Source of the DNA: DASXHY01 sp035552155
GTDB lineage: Bacteria > Verrucomicrobiota > Verrucomicrobiia > Limisphaerales > DASXHY01
Reading direction: 5' to 3'
DNA length: 64,000 bases
NCBI GenBank assembly: GCA_035552155.1
Contig: DASZLX010000009.1
Coordinates: 1 to 64,000, forward strand
Both the position numbers and the translations under genes were made by a program. Of this stretch, positions 1 to 8,191 are shown piece by piece (within the stretch, counting starts at the first letter, position 1; every line of letters starts with the position of its first letter). The notes beneath the pieces were generated by a model. It ran no database searches and was not told the DNA's origin. It was given only the letters and a program-made list of their open reading frames with translations.

Positions 1-103
1 TCTCGTCATTGCGATGCAGAAATGCAGGTTACCGTGTGTGACGTAAGGCGTAAAACTGCGGCGCCGCATCAAAAGTGACTATGGATTTGAAGTTGTTCTC
101 ATA

Positions 104-137
104 AGAGGCCGGAGTAGTGTCCGGCCTCTCTTTTTTT
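104..137 (+). terminator. Rho-independent terminator of a gene left of the window
   Basis: A 9-bp perfect GC-rich stem (AGAGGCCGG at 104-112 and its complement at 121-129) with an 8-nt loop is followed by a run of T. This is a textbook intrinsic terminator on the plus strand. The gene it serves must end left of the window or within the first hundred bases, where no coding start is visible. Confidence 0.85.
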
Positions 138-255
138 GTACTTAGGGGTCGGATGGGCTTTGCATAAAAGTGGTGAATGACGGATTTTCGCTAGCAAGGG
201 ACAGCAGGCTGCGTCTAGCGGCGCAAGCTTAGATGGCACGTGTGGCCGCATGATT

Positions 256-370
256 CCGTCCGCTGAACGCGGACGGGGACGCCGCAGCGCGGCGTCCCTA
301 CCGACCGATATCTCCGTGAGACGTTTGTTCGATAGCGGATTGGGATATTAGACACAGGCAAGATGCCTGT
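256..370. repeat. REP-like hairpins between the terminator and the O-antigen ligase gene
   Basis: Three perfect short inverted repeats stand in a row: 256-276 (CCGTCCGC stem, 5-nt loop), 276-298 (GGGACGCCGC stem, 3-nt loop) and 354-370 (ACAGGCA stem, 3-nt loop). The last lies just past the stop codon of the minus-strand gene ending at 382. None has a clear T run. I see no gene in 138-381. Confidence 0.6.
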
Positions 371-381
371 CCTACATCCGA

Positions 382-2352
382 TTAGTTTCCGTTCCAGGGC
401 GGCAGGTCCAGCGGCTTGGTGGCTTTCGTGGGGCGCAACTCGGGGCCGGAGTTCGTGGCGGCGGCCATCATTTGCGCGCGGGCAATTTTCAGGTATGAGT
501 CCGCCACCGGATTGCCCGTCCATTCCAGTTGCTGCGAGCGTTGCAACCACACCACCGCGGCCGCGTCGTCTCCGACTTGCACGTAGTGCCAGCCCATGTA
601 GGCATTGTTAAAGTAGCTGTTCGGATCCATGCGGTTGGCCTGGTCGAAATATTTCAGGGCTTCGTCGTGCTTTCCGATTTGGTCGAGGCACATGCCGTAG
701 CGCAGGACGCTCGAGTCGTCGTAACGATTGAGTTCGATGGCGCGCTTGAACCATTTCATGGCTTCGAGCGCCTGTGCGGCGTAATCGCCGGTATTCTGCC
801 AGCTTTGCAAGCGGTAGGCTTCTCCAATGGCGCGAGCGGTAATGCCGTTGCGCGGTTCGATGGAGAATGCTTTTTCGAGCGCGGCGATTTTTTCGGGAGA
901 GGCCGGCGCGGCTTTTTGCGCGCGCATGAGCCAGAGGGATTCGCGCGCCGACCGGGCTGCCTGCCAGCCAAGGTAAGTCAGGCCCGCCAGGAGTGCGATG
1001 GTGAGCAACGTTTTGGCAGGCATCCGCGCGGTGAACCAATACCCGTCGGTGGCAAAACGAACGTAGGCAGTCAACAACGCCATCAAGGTGACTGCCAGGA
1101 TTGCGTTCGCGGGAATGTGCATGTTGAAATCCACGAACGAGTGAACAAGAATTGCAATTAAGCCGACTGAAGCCCCGAGAACGAGCGTTAGTTTGTTGCT
1201 GCGGTGGTCGCCCAGGGTGTTGGCTGAGCCGCGCACAAATCGCCAGGTGCGAAATGCGCCCGCGTACAGCAGCACAAACGCCGCCGCCACCAGCGCCGTT
1301 CCCACCACTCCCCAATCCGTGAGGGTGTTGAGATAGTCATTGTGAACGCGGTCGGGGCTGACCTGGATGATTTCCGGGCGATACTTGCCGAAGCGATAAT
1401 CGAAATGTGCCGGGCCGATGCCCCACCAGGGATTTTCATGCCACAATTGAACGGCGGCCTTCCAGATTCCGAATCGGCCATCGCCGGTGACGCCGTCCCC
1501 GGAAGCCTTCAATTGCATGAGCCGGGTTTTGAGGAAGACATCGTGCGTCCCGAAATACGCGCCGCCAAAAACAATTGCCGCCAGCAAGATCAGCGCGGGT
1601 ACGCGATGGGCGTGATGAAACATCAAGATCATGAAGAAGATGAGCAGCGCCACCGCGGTGGCGCCCCAGCTTCCGCGCGAAACACTCACGACGATGCCGG
1701 TGAGAATCGCGAGCGAAGCGTATCCGGTGAAAATCTTCGTCAATGCCTTCATGCGGCTGGTGAGGGTATAGGCGAGGCCGAGGGGCAGAATCATTTCCAA
1801 GAAGCCGGCGAGGTCATTCGGCGAAATGAAGGTGCCGGACCCGCGCTTTGTGTAGGGTTTGACCAGGCCCCAGACTTTGTTTGATCCGGTCACAAACTGG
1901 TAGATGGCGACGAATGAAATCGCCATGGCCAGGAATACGAGCGTGAGGGTGATGATTTGCGCGGATTCCTGGCGGTGCAAGTTGTTCACGATCGCGAGGA
2001 ACATGAAGGCGTATGCCAACACCTGGATCATTTCAGCGCGGGCGACATATTCGATGTCCGCCGTGAGATAACGAATCACGCCGTATACCGCAAAGGCCAG
2101 GACCGCCCAACAAATCGGCGGCCACAACAATTTCGGGCGCGGAGTTGCCCAAAGGCGCACGGCCCAAAGCGTCGTTACGGCCACGGTCATCCACAGCGTC
2201 ACGTCAAAGGGATTTACTAGAAGGAAATCCAGCGAGGAGCCGATGGGGATTTGGGGACAGCCGCCAAATGCCAGCGGGGTAAAAACAAGAATGGCGAGCA
2301 CCAATGCTAAAATGCCCCGCTCACAAAACTGATCCAGCGATTCACGATTCAT
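382..2352 (-). CDS. O-antigen ligase/polymerase family membrane protein with C-terminal TPRs
   Basis: Inner-membrane glycan ligase or polymerase of the Wzy_C/WaaL superfamily, which joins or polymerises lipid-linked polysaccharide on the periplasmic side. About ten hydrophobic segments fill residues 15-460. The family signatures GTFISPNDLAG (about 172-182) and RVHNDYL (about 335-341, in the large periplasmic loop) are present. Residues about 480-620 contain TPR-like helices with alternating Gly/Ala/Tyr positions, a fusion common in Verrucomicrobia and Planctomycetes. An ATG at 2352 is preferred over an in-frame TTG one codon upstream. The lipoprotein gene upstream ends 51 bp away, so the two may be co-transcribed. 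No glycosyltransferases are adjacent, so ligase and polymerase cannot be told apart. Confidence 0.88.
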   Translation of the reverse strand: MNRESLDQFCERGILALVLAILVFTPLAFGGCPQIPIGSSLDFLLVNPFDVTLWMTVAVTTLWAVRLWATPRPKLLWPPICWAVLAFAVYGVIRYLTADIEYVARAEMIQVLAYAFMFLAIVNNLHRQESAQIITLTLVFLAMAISFVAIYQFVTGSNKVWGLVKPYTKRGSGTFISPNDLAGFLEMILPLGLAYTLTSRMKALTKIFTGYASLAILTGIVVSVSRGSWGATAVALLIFFMILMFHHAHRVPALILLAAIVFGGAYFGTHDVFLKTRLMQLKASGDGVTGDGRFGIWKAAVQLWHENPWWGIGPAHFDYRFGKYRPEIIQVSPDRVHNDYLNTLTDWGVVGTALVAAAFVLLYAGAFRTWRFVRGSANTLGDHRSNKLTLVLGASVGLIAILVHSFVDFNMHIPANAILAVTLMALLTAYVRFATDGYWFTARMPAKTLLTIALLAGLTYLGWQAARSARESLWLMRAQKAAPASPEKIAALEKAFSIEPRNGITARAIGEAYRLQSWQNTGDYAAQALEAMKWFKRAIELNRYDDSSVLRYGMCLDQIGKHDEALKYFDQANRMDPNSYFNNAYMGWHYVQVGDDAAAVVWLQRSQQLEWTGNPVADSYLKIARAQMMAAATNSGPELRPTKATKPLDLPPWNGN

Positions 2353-2403
2353 CAACGAACTATGATTTTAGGGAACCCGTTGTGAAACGTCACGTGAAAC
2401 CGT

Positions 2404-2985
2404 TTAATATAGGGGGCCAGTGGCGCCGCATCTGGCAGCGATATACAGATAACCCAGGAAGCCGCCGACAATGGTGGCATCCGCAGTGGCGGCCATGGGA
2501 GTCAAAACAAACTTTTCAACTTTTCCTTTGCCATCGTTATAGTCGGGCAAATTGTAGGGGCCGGCTTGCCGGTGATCTTCCAGGAACAGCGTGAAAGCAC
2601 GTTGATTGAATTCGATTTGCGCGTATGGCGGGGGCGGAAAATCGATACGGCTGGTCCCGGGGAGAATGACGGGAATGGGAGTCAGGGAATTGAGTGAATT
2701 GGGGATGATGAAATGCGGGCTGCTGCATTGCTGAAGGCGTTTTTCGTTTTCGTTGAGCCAATAGGCGCGAGTGCGGGTGGCGTCATTGCGCTCGGCGTAT
2801 TCGTCGTAAACCACGAGCATATCGCCGCGAGTCGGGGAGGCAAATATCCGGAGGTTCGGATTGGAGGCGGGCTCGTTCCAGGCTTCGAGATTATTGTTGG
2901 TCCAAAGCGCCTTGGTGACGCAACCGTTTGCGAGGGCTATCAGGAGCAGCCCGAAAGCAAGTTGGACGATGGGTTTGGCCTTCAT
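2404..2985 (-). CDS. Hypothetical lipoprotein, about 193 aa
   Basis: I do not recognise the family. From the ATG at 2985 the protein opens with a lipoprotein signal: a Lys-containing start, a hydrophobic stretch and a LANGC lipobox, so the mature protein is probably lipid-anchored. The rest is soluble, with aromatic and acidic residues, and reads as mixed alpha/beta. A longer frame reaches back to 3057, but it runs across the leuC terminator and would put 24 basic residues before the signal, so the internal ATG is preferred. The C-terminus (VGGFLGYLYIAARC) is hydrophobic and could be a second membrane contact. It sits directly upstream of the O-antigen ligase gene on the same strand, so a cell-envelope role is plausible but not shown. 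Confidence 0.7.
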   Translation of the reverse strand: MKAKPIVQLAFGLLLIALANGCVTKALWTNNNLEAWNEPASNPNLRIFASPTRGDMLVVYDEYAERNDATRTRAYWLNENEKRLQQCSSPHFIIPNSLNSLTPIPVILPGTSRIDFPPPPYAQIEFNQRAFTLFLEDHRQAGPYNLPDYNDGKGKVEKFVLTPMAATADATIVGGFLGYLYIAARCGATGPLY

Positions 2986-3023
2986 ATCCGCCGCAGTTTT
3001 GGGATGTCTGATTCTGCGGCAGA

Positions 3024-3064
3024 AAATAAAAAAAGCAAGCCGCGCGAGTGAAGTCACGCGGCTT
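3024..3064 (-). terminator. Intrinsic terminator of leuC
   Basis: On the minus strand an 8-bp stem (AAGCCGCG, 3057-3064 pairing with 3037-3044) is followed by a T-rich tract (A-rich on the plus strand, 3024-3033). It begins 21 bp past the leuC stop codon. It ends close to the start of the downstream lipoprotein gene, so that gene needs either readthrough or a promoter in the short remaining space. Confidence 0.85.
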
Positions 3065-3084
3065 GGTTGGAAAGGTTGTTTGGA

Positions 3085-4458
3085 TTAGCTCAAATACTCG
3101 CGCGGATCGACAATTTTTCCGGCCAGAGCGCTCGCGGCGACGGTCGCGGGCGAGGCGAGAAAGACTTGCGATTCCTTATCGCCCATGCGTCCGGGAAAAT
3201 TGCGGTTGGTGGCGCTGATGCATTTGAGGCCGGCTTTGTTGATGCGGCCGAAGGTGTCCACCGGACCGCCCAGGCAGGCGGCGCAACCGGCGTTTTCGGT
3301 CATCTGCACGCCGGCGTTGACGAGCACGTCCCAAATGGTTTGCTTGCCCCAATAGGTCGTCTGCAAATCGCGGACGATTTCCGGGGTGGCCGGCACGCCG
3401 AAGGTATCGATCACCACGCGCTTGCCGTTGAGCACGCGGGCGAATTCAACAAAGTCGCTGGTCTTGCCGCCCGTGCAGGAGCCGACGTAGGCGCGGTCGA
3501 GTTTGATGTGGCCCAACTCTTTGGCTTTCTTGCGCTGGCCCGGGTCGGGATGGCAGGCGACTGTGGGTTCGAGTTTGTCGAGGTTTACGACCAGCTCATA
3601 AACAAATTTCTGGTCTCTGTCCGCGGACACGGGTTCGTAGGTGGATTTGGTGCCGTTCAATTTCACCCGCGCATCCACGTACTCCTGCGTGCGCGCGTCG
3701 AACTCGAAAATGCCGTTCTTGCCGCCGGCCTCGATGGCCATATTGGCGACTGTCATGCGGTCGTCCATCGAAAGGCTGGCCACGCCGGGGCCGTCGAATT
3801 GCATCGCGCGATAGGTGGCGCCGTCAAAGCCGATTTCGCCGATGCAATGAAGAATGATGTCTTTCGCCATCACGCCCGGCTGCAATTTGCCTTCGAGCCG
3901 GAAATGCATGGTCTCCGGGACTTTGATGAGCAGCTTGCCGGTGCCCATTACGAAGCCGGCGTCCGTGTTGCCGATGCCGGTGGCGAATTGATTGAATGCG
4001 CCGGCCATGCAGGTGTGCGAATCGGTGCCGAATAAAATTTCGCCCGGGCGCGTGTGCCCTTTTTGCGGCAGCGCCGTGTGGCAAACGCCGGCATAGTGCG
4101 AGCCGTATTGTTTTTTCAACATCCCCTTGCTGGAATCAAAAGCCCAATGGCCGTTCGGGTCGTCGATGACGTCGTAAAAATATGGGATGCCCTGTTCCTT
4201 CACGAAATCGCGGAGAATATCCACGTTGCGGTTCGACTTGGAATCGGCGGTGAAAATGTAATGGTCCGGAATGATGACGACCTTGTTTTTGTCCCAGACT
4301 TTGGCGTCCTTGCCGAACTCGCGCTTGAAGACGCCGATGGTCCCCGGGCCGCAAACGTCGTGCGTCATGAGGACGTCGGCATTGACCCAGATATTATCGC
4401 CGGCTTCGACTTTTGGTTTTGCCGCGGCGCGGGCGAGGATTTTTTCGGTGAGTGTCAT
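3085..4458 (-). CDS. leuC: 3-isopropylmalate dehydratase large subunit (aconitase family)
   Basis: Catalytic subunit of the 4Fe-4S hydro-lyase that isomerises 2- and 3-isopropylmalate in leucine synthesis; in many bacteria the same enzyme serves the citramalate route to isoleucine. The aconitase domain spans nearly all 457 residues, a normal length. The three cluster-binding cysteines are visible: Cys328 in GSCTGG, and Cys392 and Cys395 in GCAACLGG. FGTDSHTC is the expected substrate-site motif. ATG start at 4458. leuD is not adjacent. A citramalate synthase lies 36 kb away in this window, which fits joint use. Homoaconitase is the main alternative and cannot be excluded by eye. Confidence 0.92.
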   Translation of the reverse strand: MTLTEKILARAAAKPKVEAGDNIWVNADVLMTHDVCGPGTIGVFKREFGKDAKVWDKNKVVIIPDHYIFTADSKSNRNVDILRDFVKEQGIPYFYDVIDDPNGHWAFDSSKGMLKKQYGSHYAGVCHTALPQKGHTRPGEILFGTDSHTCMAGAFNQFATGIGNTDAGFVMGTGKLLIKVPETMHFRLEGKLQPGVMAKDIILHCIGEIGFDGATYRAMQFDGPGVASLSMDDRMTVANMAIEAGGKNGIFEFDARTQEYVDARVKLNGTKSTYEPVSADRDQKFVYELVVNLDKLEPTVACHPDPGQRKKAKELGHIKLDRAYVGSCTGGKTSDFVEFARVLNGKRVVIDTFGVPATPEIVRDLQTTYWGKQTIWDVLVNAGVQMTENAGCAACLGGPVDTFGRINKAGLKCISATNRNFPGRMGDKESQVFLASPATVAASALAGKIVDPREYLS

Positions 4459-4849
4459 TTTGGAAATTTGACGAATTTAGTGTTTTCCATTTCGCTTTTT
4501 TGAACGGACATCATTCAATGAAACGATGTGCATGAACGGCGTCTCATGCAGTGGGTCGCGAATGGTTGTCTCTTTAACATCGTTTCCATTGTAGCCGGAG
4601 GCGGCCCTATGCGCAAGGAGACGACTCAGCGCTTAAACCGCTCAATTCCCGGGCTCGCAGCTATCAATCGGCCGCACGAATTACGCACGATTCGGGTTCG
4701 TTCACCAGGCCGGTGGTGAACAAGCGCCGCCGCGTCGCAGGTGGAATCGCCCCTAAGAGCGCTCGGCGTCTCGCCGCCGGGACGGCGGTGCTCCCAAGTT
4801 CCCGCAAGAATCGGGTGGAGCGTCCGGCTGAACGTGGCAAACTGAATTC
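4459..4849. other. Divergent intergenic region with a REP-like hairpin
   Basis: A 391-bp gap separates the divergently transcribed leuC and Ada-like genes, so it should hold both promoters; I cannot place them with confidence. A GC-rich hairpin-forming segment lies at about 4757-4795 (GCCGCCGGGACGGC core). A 63-codon frame at 4528-4719 on the plus strand has no recognisable content and is not called. Confidence 0.5.
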
Positions 4850-5686
4850 ATGAACGATTACGAACGCATTGCCCGCGTGATTCGCTATCTCGATGAGCAC
4901 CATGCCGAGCAGCCGGATCTGGCCGCGCTGGCCGAAAGCGCGGGACTCAGCCCGTTTCATTTTCATCGCCTTTTTTCCGCGTGGGCGGGCGTGACGCCGA
5001 AAGATTTTCTACAGTGCCTCACGCTTGCGCACGTGAAGGAATCGCTGCGGGCCGGTAAAAGCATTTTGGCTTCGGCGCTCGATGCCGGTTTGTCCGGCCC
5101 GGGCCGCGCGCACGATTTGTGCGTGACTCTCGAAGCGGCGTCACCGGGCGAAATGAAATCCGGCGGGGCAGGGTGGACGATCATCGCGGGCTTCGCCGAA
5201 ACGCCTTTTGGGACGTGTCTTCTCGCTGAGAGTCCGCGCGGCATTTGTCACCTGGCCTTCATCGAACCCGAAGATAAAGAGGCGGCGTGGAACGAGCTTC
5301 ACGAGAACTGGCCAAATGCGCGTTTGCGTCGCAACGATTCCGCCTCCGCAAAAATTGCCGCGCAGATTTTCAGCCGCGCACCGCGCCGGTCCGGTCCCGC
5401 GTTGCGGGCATTCGTGCAAGGGACGCCGTTTCAGTTGCGCGTGTGGCGGGCGCTCATGCAAATTCCCGCGGGCCGGCTCAGCACTTATGGGCGCCTAGCA
5501 GAGAAGCTGGGGCAACCGACCGCAGCGAGGGCGGTGGGTTCGGCAGTGGGCGCAAATTCACTCGCTTACATCATCCCATGTCATCGCGTGATTCGCGAGA
5601 CGGGGGTGATTGGGGAATATCGATGGGGCGGGATCCGAAAGCGCGCGCTGGTGGCGTGGGAGAATGCGGCGCGCGCCGCATGTTAG
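4850..5686 (+). CDS. Ada-like AraC-domain / methylated-DNA--protein-cysteine methyltransferase
   Basis: Suicide repair enzyme that takes alkyl groups from O6-alkylguanine onto its own cysteine. Residues 1-100 form an AraC-type helix-turn-helix region (LAESAGLSPFHFHRLF is the first HTH). Residues about 110-190 are the ribonuclease-like fold, and 190-278 the DNA-binding MGMT domain with the active-site motif IPCHRV, Cys244. E. coli Ada also has an N-terminal zinc domain that senses methylphosphotriesters. That domain is missing here, so methylation-triggered activation cannot work the same way. The second HTH region appears degraded. It stands alone on the plus strand with a divergent neighbour. 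Two alkyl-base glycosylases occur at 47.9 and 49.1 kb. Confidence 0.9.
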   Translation: MNDYERIARVIRYLDEHHAEQPDLAALAESAGLSPFHFHRLFSAWAGVTPKDFLQCLTLAHVKESLRAGKSILASALDAGLSGPGRAHDLCVTLEAASPGEMKSGGAGWTIIAGFAETPFGTCLLAESPRGICHLAFIEPEDKEAAWNELHENWPNARLRRNDSASAKIAAQIFSRAPRRSGPALRAFVQGTPFQLRVWRALMQIPAGRLSTYGRLAEKLGQPTAARAVGSAVGANSLAYIIPCHRVIRETGVIGEYRWGGIRKRALVAWENAARAAC

Positions 5687-5780
5687 GAGCGCCGATTTTT
5701 AATCGGCTTGCCGGACAAAAAATTTCACCGTACGGGAATTTCCAGGCCAACCGAATGTAATCCGGCGCTCCGTGCGGCGA

Positions 5781-5996
5781 TTACTTCAATCGCCAGGTGA
5801 TTCGGGCTTTGTTCAAATCGTAGGGGGACATTTCCATTTTCACGCGGTCGCCCGCGGTGAGGCGGACCCAGCGCTTGCGCATTTTCCCGCAGATGGTCGC
5901 CAGCACCATGTGCTTGTTATCCAGTTCCACGCGGAACATGGTTCCCGGCAGCACGGTATCGATGCGCCCTTCCACTTCAATGTGTTCTTCTTTCAT
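5781..5996 (-). CDS. infA: Translation initiation factor IF-1
   Basis: Small OB-fold protein that binds the 30S A site and helps IF-2 and IF-3 during initiation. The 71-residue product carries the family core: IEVEG near the start, the MFRVEL strand, SGKMRKR-like ICGKMRKRW, GDRV and SPYDL. Length is normal. ATG at 5996 aligns with other IF-1 starts; a second ATG three codons upstream (6005) is possible. It is transcribed away from the Ada-like gene (convergent, about 95 bp apart) and lies downstream of the RRM gene, but a strong terminator between them makes infA its own unit. Confidence 0.95.
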   Translation of the reverse strand: MKEEHIEVEGRIDTVLPGTMFRVELDNKHMVLATICGKMRKRWVRLTAGDRVKMEMSPYDLNKARITWRLK

Positions 5997-6064
5997 GAAT
6001 TCCATTCGTAAACCGGCCAGAGACGAAGCGACACCCCACTGGCCGGTTGACGGGGCGCAACCAA

Positions 6065-6100
6065 AGAAAAAATCGAGGCCCGGAAGAAGCTCCGGGCCTC
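6065..6100 (-). terminator. Intrinsic terminator of the RRM protein gene
   Basis: A perfect 10-bp stem (GAGGCCCGGA at 6075-6084 with its complement at 6091-6100) with a 6-nt loop is followed on the minus strand by a T-rich tract (6065-6074). It lies 27 bp past the stop codon of the RRM gene and separates it from infA. Confidence 0.9.
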
Positions 6101-6127
6101 GACCGAAAATTAAACCGCCGGAGCTAA

Positions 6128-6460
6128 TTAATAGCGATTCCGGCCACCACCACCGCCGCCGCCGCCGTATTCACGACGACCGCCGCCGCCACCGCCGCCG
6201 CCGGGGCGTTCTTCGCGGGGCTTGGCAATGTTGACCGTGAGCGCGCGACCACCGAGGTCTTTGCCGTTCAGCGCGTCGATGGCTTTCTGCGCCTCGTCGG
6301 GCGAGCCCATCGTGACGAAACCAAAACCGCGAGGACGGCCCGTGGCGCGATCCATCATCAGATTGGTTTCGAGAACGGTGCCGTGAGCGGCGAACGCGTC
6401 CTGCAGGTCATTTTCAGTGGTGTTGAAGGAAAGATTTCCTACGAACAATTTACTACTCAT
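6128..6460 (-). CDS. RRM-domain RNA-binding protein with glycine-rich tail
   Basis: Single-stranded RNA-binding protein of the bacterial Rbp/RRM family, often cold- or stress-induced. One RRM fills residues 1-82, with RNP2 as LFVGNL (5-10) and RNP1 as RGFGFVTM (44-51), including the expected aromatic residues. The tail (85-110) is poly-Gly with Arg and Tyr, an RGG-like low-complexity segment seen in cold-inducible RNA-binding proteins. The upstream region holds a small CCCGA/TCGGG hairpin (6504-6516) that would be in the 5' leader. Its target RNAs cannot be inferred. Confidence 0.93.
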   Translation of the reverse strand: MSSKLFVGNLSFNTTENDLQDAFAAHGTVLETNLMMDRATGRPRGFGFVTMGSPDEAQKAIDALNGKDLGGRALTVNIAKPREERPGGGGGGGGRREYGGGGGGGGRNRY

Positions 6461-6801
6461 TGTGATGCTTTCTTTTCTGACTGTCTCTTGCTTTCAGACG
6501 GTTCCCGACAATCGGGTCTAAAATCATCACTGAACGAGGTTCACTTGAAGATTGCCCATGCTTGAATGACAAGTACTAGCTAACAGTGCCCCGAGCATCG
6601 CCTTTTTCGGGGGAAATGCAACAGATTTTCGTATTTATTTTTACAGCCGTATCACTTGGTGGCAGCATATGTCATTGAGGGTTAGTAATTTGCAATATTT
6701 GCAGAGTATTTCAAAAAGGTGCTGAGAATCATATTTTGTTGAGATGAAGAGGGTTAAAACCATAGGATGAATTAAATCTTCTGAACAACGTCTCAACATC
6801 A
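6461..6801. other. Divergent intergenic region, AT-rich, no gene seen
   Basis: A 341-bp gap between the divergent RRM and DUF6600 genes. It is AT-richer than its surroundings, especially 6600-6800, as expected for promoters. Apart from the short hairpin at 6504-6516 I see no repeat, RNA gene or credible coding frame. Confidence 0.5.
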
Positions 6802-8073
6802 ATGAAAACAATTTATTCAGCAGGCAAAATCGGAACGGTGACTTTGCTCCTGATCGCGTTGACGGGTTGCACCACTTATGTCGTGCAACAACCGGAGCCT
6901 CGCGCGTACACGCCACCGCCGCCGCCCGATCCGGTGGTGGTGCAGCCGGCCCCGCCTGCGTCGCCTGCAGTGGTGGTGATTCAAAGTGATGACGATTTCG
7001 ATCAACCGCTCAGTCCGTATGGGCAATGGGTCGTGGTGGACGGATACGGTCGCTGCTGGCGGCCCGCGCAGGTGGAAGCGAATTGGCGGCCTTACGCGAA
7101 CGGGCATTGGGAATTGACCGATGCGGGCTGGTATTGGGAGAGTGACGAGCCCTGGGCCTGGGCGACATATCACTACGGCCGCTGGGAAATGACCGGAAAC
7201 TACGGCTGGGTATGGGCGCCGCAAACTGAATGGGCGCCGGCGTGGGTCAGTTGGCGCGAGGGCGGTGGATACGTCGGCTGGGCGCCGTTGCCACCCGAGC
7301 GGCGCGGTGGCGTGAGTGTGAACGTGAGCATTGCGCCGGCGGCATTTTGCTTCGTGGACGAGCGGCGGATGCATGATCCGGTGCGACCGACGACAGTGAT
7401 CGTCAACAACACGACCATCATTAACAAAACGGTCAATATCACGAAGACCAAGGTCGTGAATAAAGTGGTCATCAACGAAGGCCCGCGCTCGGATGAAGTT
7501 GAACGTGTCACGGGGCGGAAGTTGCAGGCGGTCTCGGCCGCTGAATTGCGCCATAACGAGGAGCAGCCGGTGGCGGGGAAAAATCGGAACTTACGCGCAG
7601 TCGAGAATCGCGGGCAGCAGCCGCAACCTCAGCCGGCAAATCGTCCGACGCAGGCGCGAAACCAGGACCCGCATCCTGCTCCAGTGGCGCAAACGCCTCT
7701 GCGCGAAACGGAAAAAGAAAAGCCCGTGCGCCCGCAGCCGACGCGCCCTGAGACCACGCAGAAGCCCCAGCCGGTCAGGGCCGTCGAACCGAAACCAGCG
7801 CCGGTGAAGCCGGCTCCCGCGCCGCGCGAGATGCGCCCGGCGGAAAAGCCGGTGGAGCAAAACCAGCCTGATGCGAGGAACAGAAATCTACCGCAAGCGA
7901 GACCGCAACCGGCCGTGCCGACCGCGCCGAAGCCGGAAAAGGAGCGTGTGGTGAAATCGCCCAAACAACAAAATCAGCCGGCGACGAAAAACGCCCGAAC
8001 TCTCAATGGCCGTAACCGCGAAGCGGGCGGAACCAACGCCACTGAAAATTCCGATCAGAGCGGACGCAGATAA
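6802..8073 (+). CDS. DUF6600-like proline-rich lipoprotein
   Basis: Envelope protein of unknown function. Residues 1-23 are a lipoprotein signal ending in LTGC. Residues about 70-165 hold the Trp/Tyr-rich repeated pattern of DUF6600 proteins (SPYGQWV, WRPYANGHW, WESDEPWAWATYHYGRW, YGWVWAP, YVGWAPLPP). A short region with many VNNTTIINKTV-like residues follows. From about 260 to the end the chain is disordered, rich in Pro, Gln, Arg and Lys, suggesting contact with peptidoglycan or polyanions. Families like this are abundant in Verrucomicrobia and other soil bacteria. It stands alone with a large hairpin right after its stop. The family call is by pattern resemblance. Confidence 0.75.
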   Translation: MKTIYSAGKIGTVTLLLIALTGCTTYVVQQPEPRAYTPPPPPDPVVVQPAPPASPAVVVIQSDDDFDQPLSPYGQWVVVDGYGRCWRPAQVEANWRPYANGHWELTDAGWYWESDEPWAWATYHYGRWEMTGNYGWVWAPQTEWAPAWVSWREGGGYVGWAPLPPERRGGVSVNVSIAPAAFCFVDERRMHDPVRPTTVIVNNTTIINKTVNITKTKVVNKVVINEGPRSDEVERVTGRKLQAVSAAELRHNEEQPVAGKNRNLRAVENRGQQPQPQPANRPTQARNQDPHPAPVAQTPLRETEKEKPVRPQPTRPETTQKPQPVRAVEPKPAPVKPAPAPREMRPAEKPVEQNQPDARNRNLPQARPQPAVPTAPKPEKERVVKSPKQQNQPATKNARTLNGRNREAGGTNATENSDQSGRR

Positions 8074-8083
8074 AAACAGATCA

Positions 8084-8117
8084 CAGGTAACGAGGCTCAA
8101 CCTGGCCTCGTTGCCTG
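8084..8117. repeat. 13-bp hairpin after the DUF6600 gene
   Basis: CAGGTAACGAGGC at 8084-8096 pairs with 8105-8117 with one G-T wobble across an 8-nt loop. No T run follows, so it is not a standard intrinsic terminator. Its AGGTAACGAGGC core also occurs in the palindromic element inside leuS (complement of 25678-25689). Confidence 0.6.
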
Positions 8118-8191
8118 GTCATAAAAGTTTGGGCGAGATTTCGCAGGAAAACATTGCCGAAGGACGCGATTTCAGGATGTAATCTTGCCTG

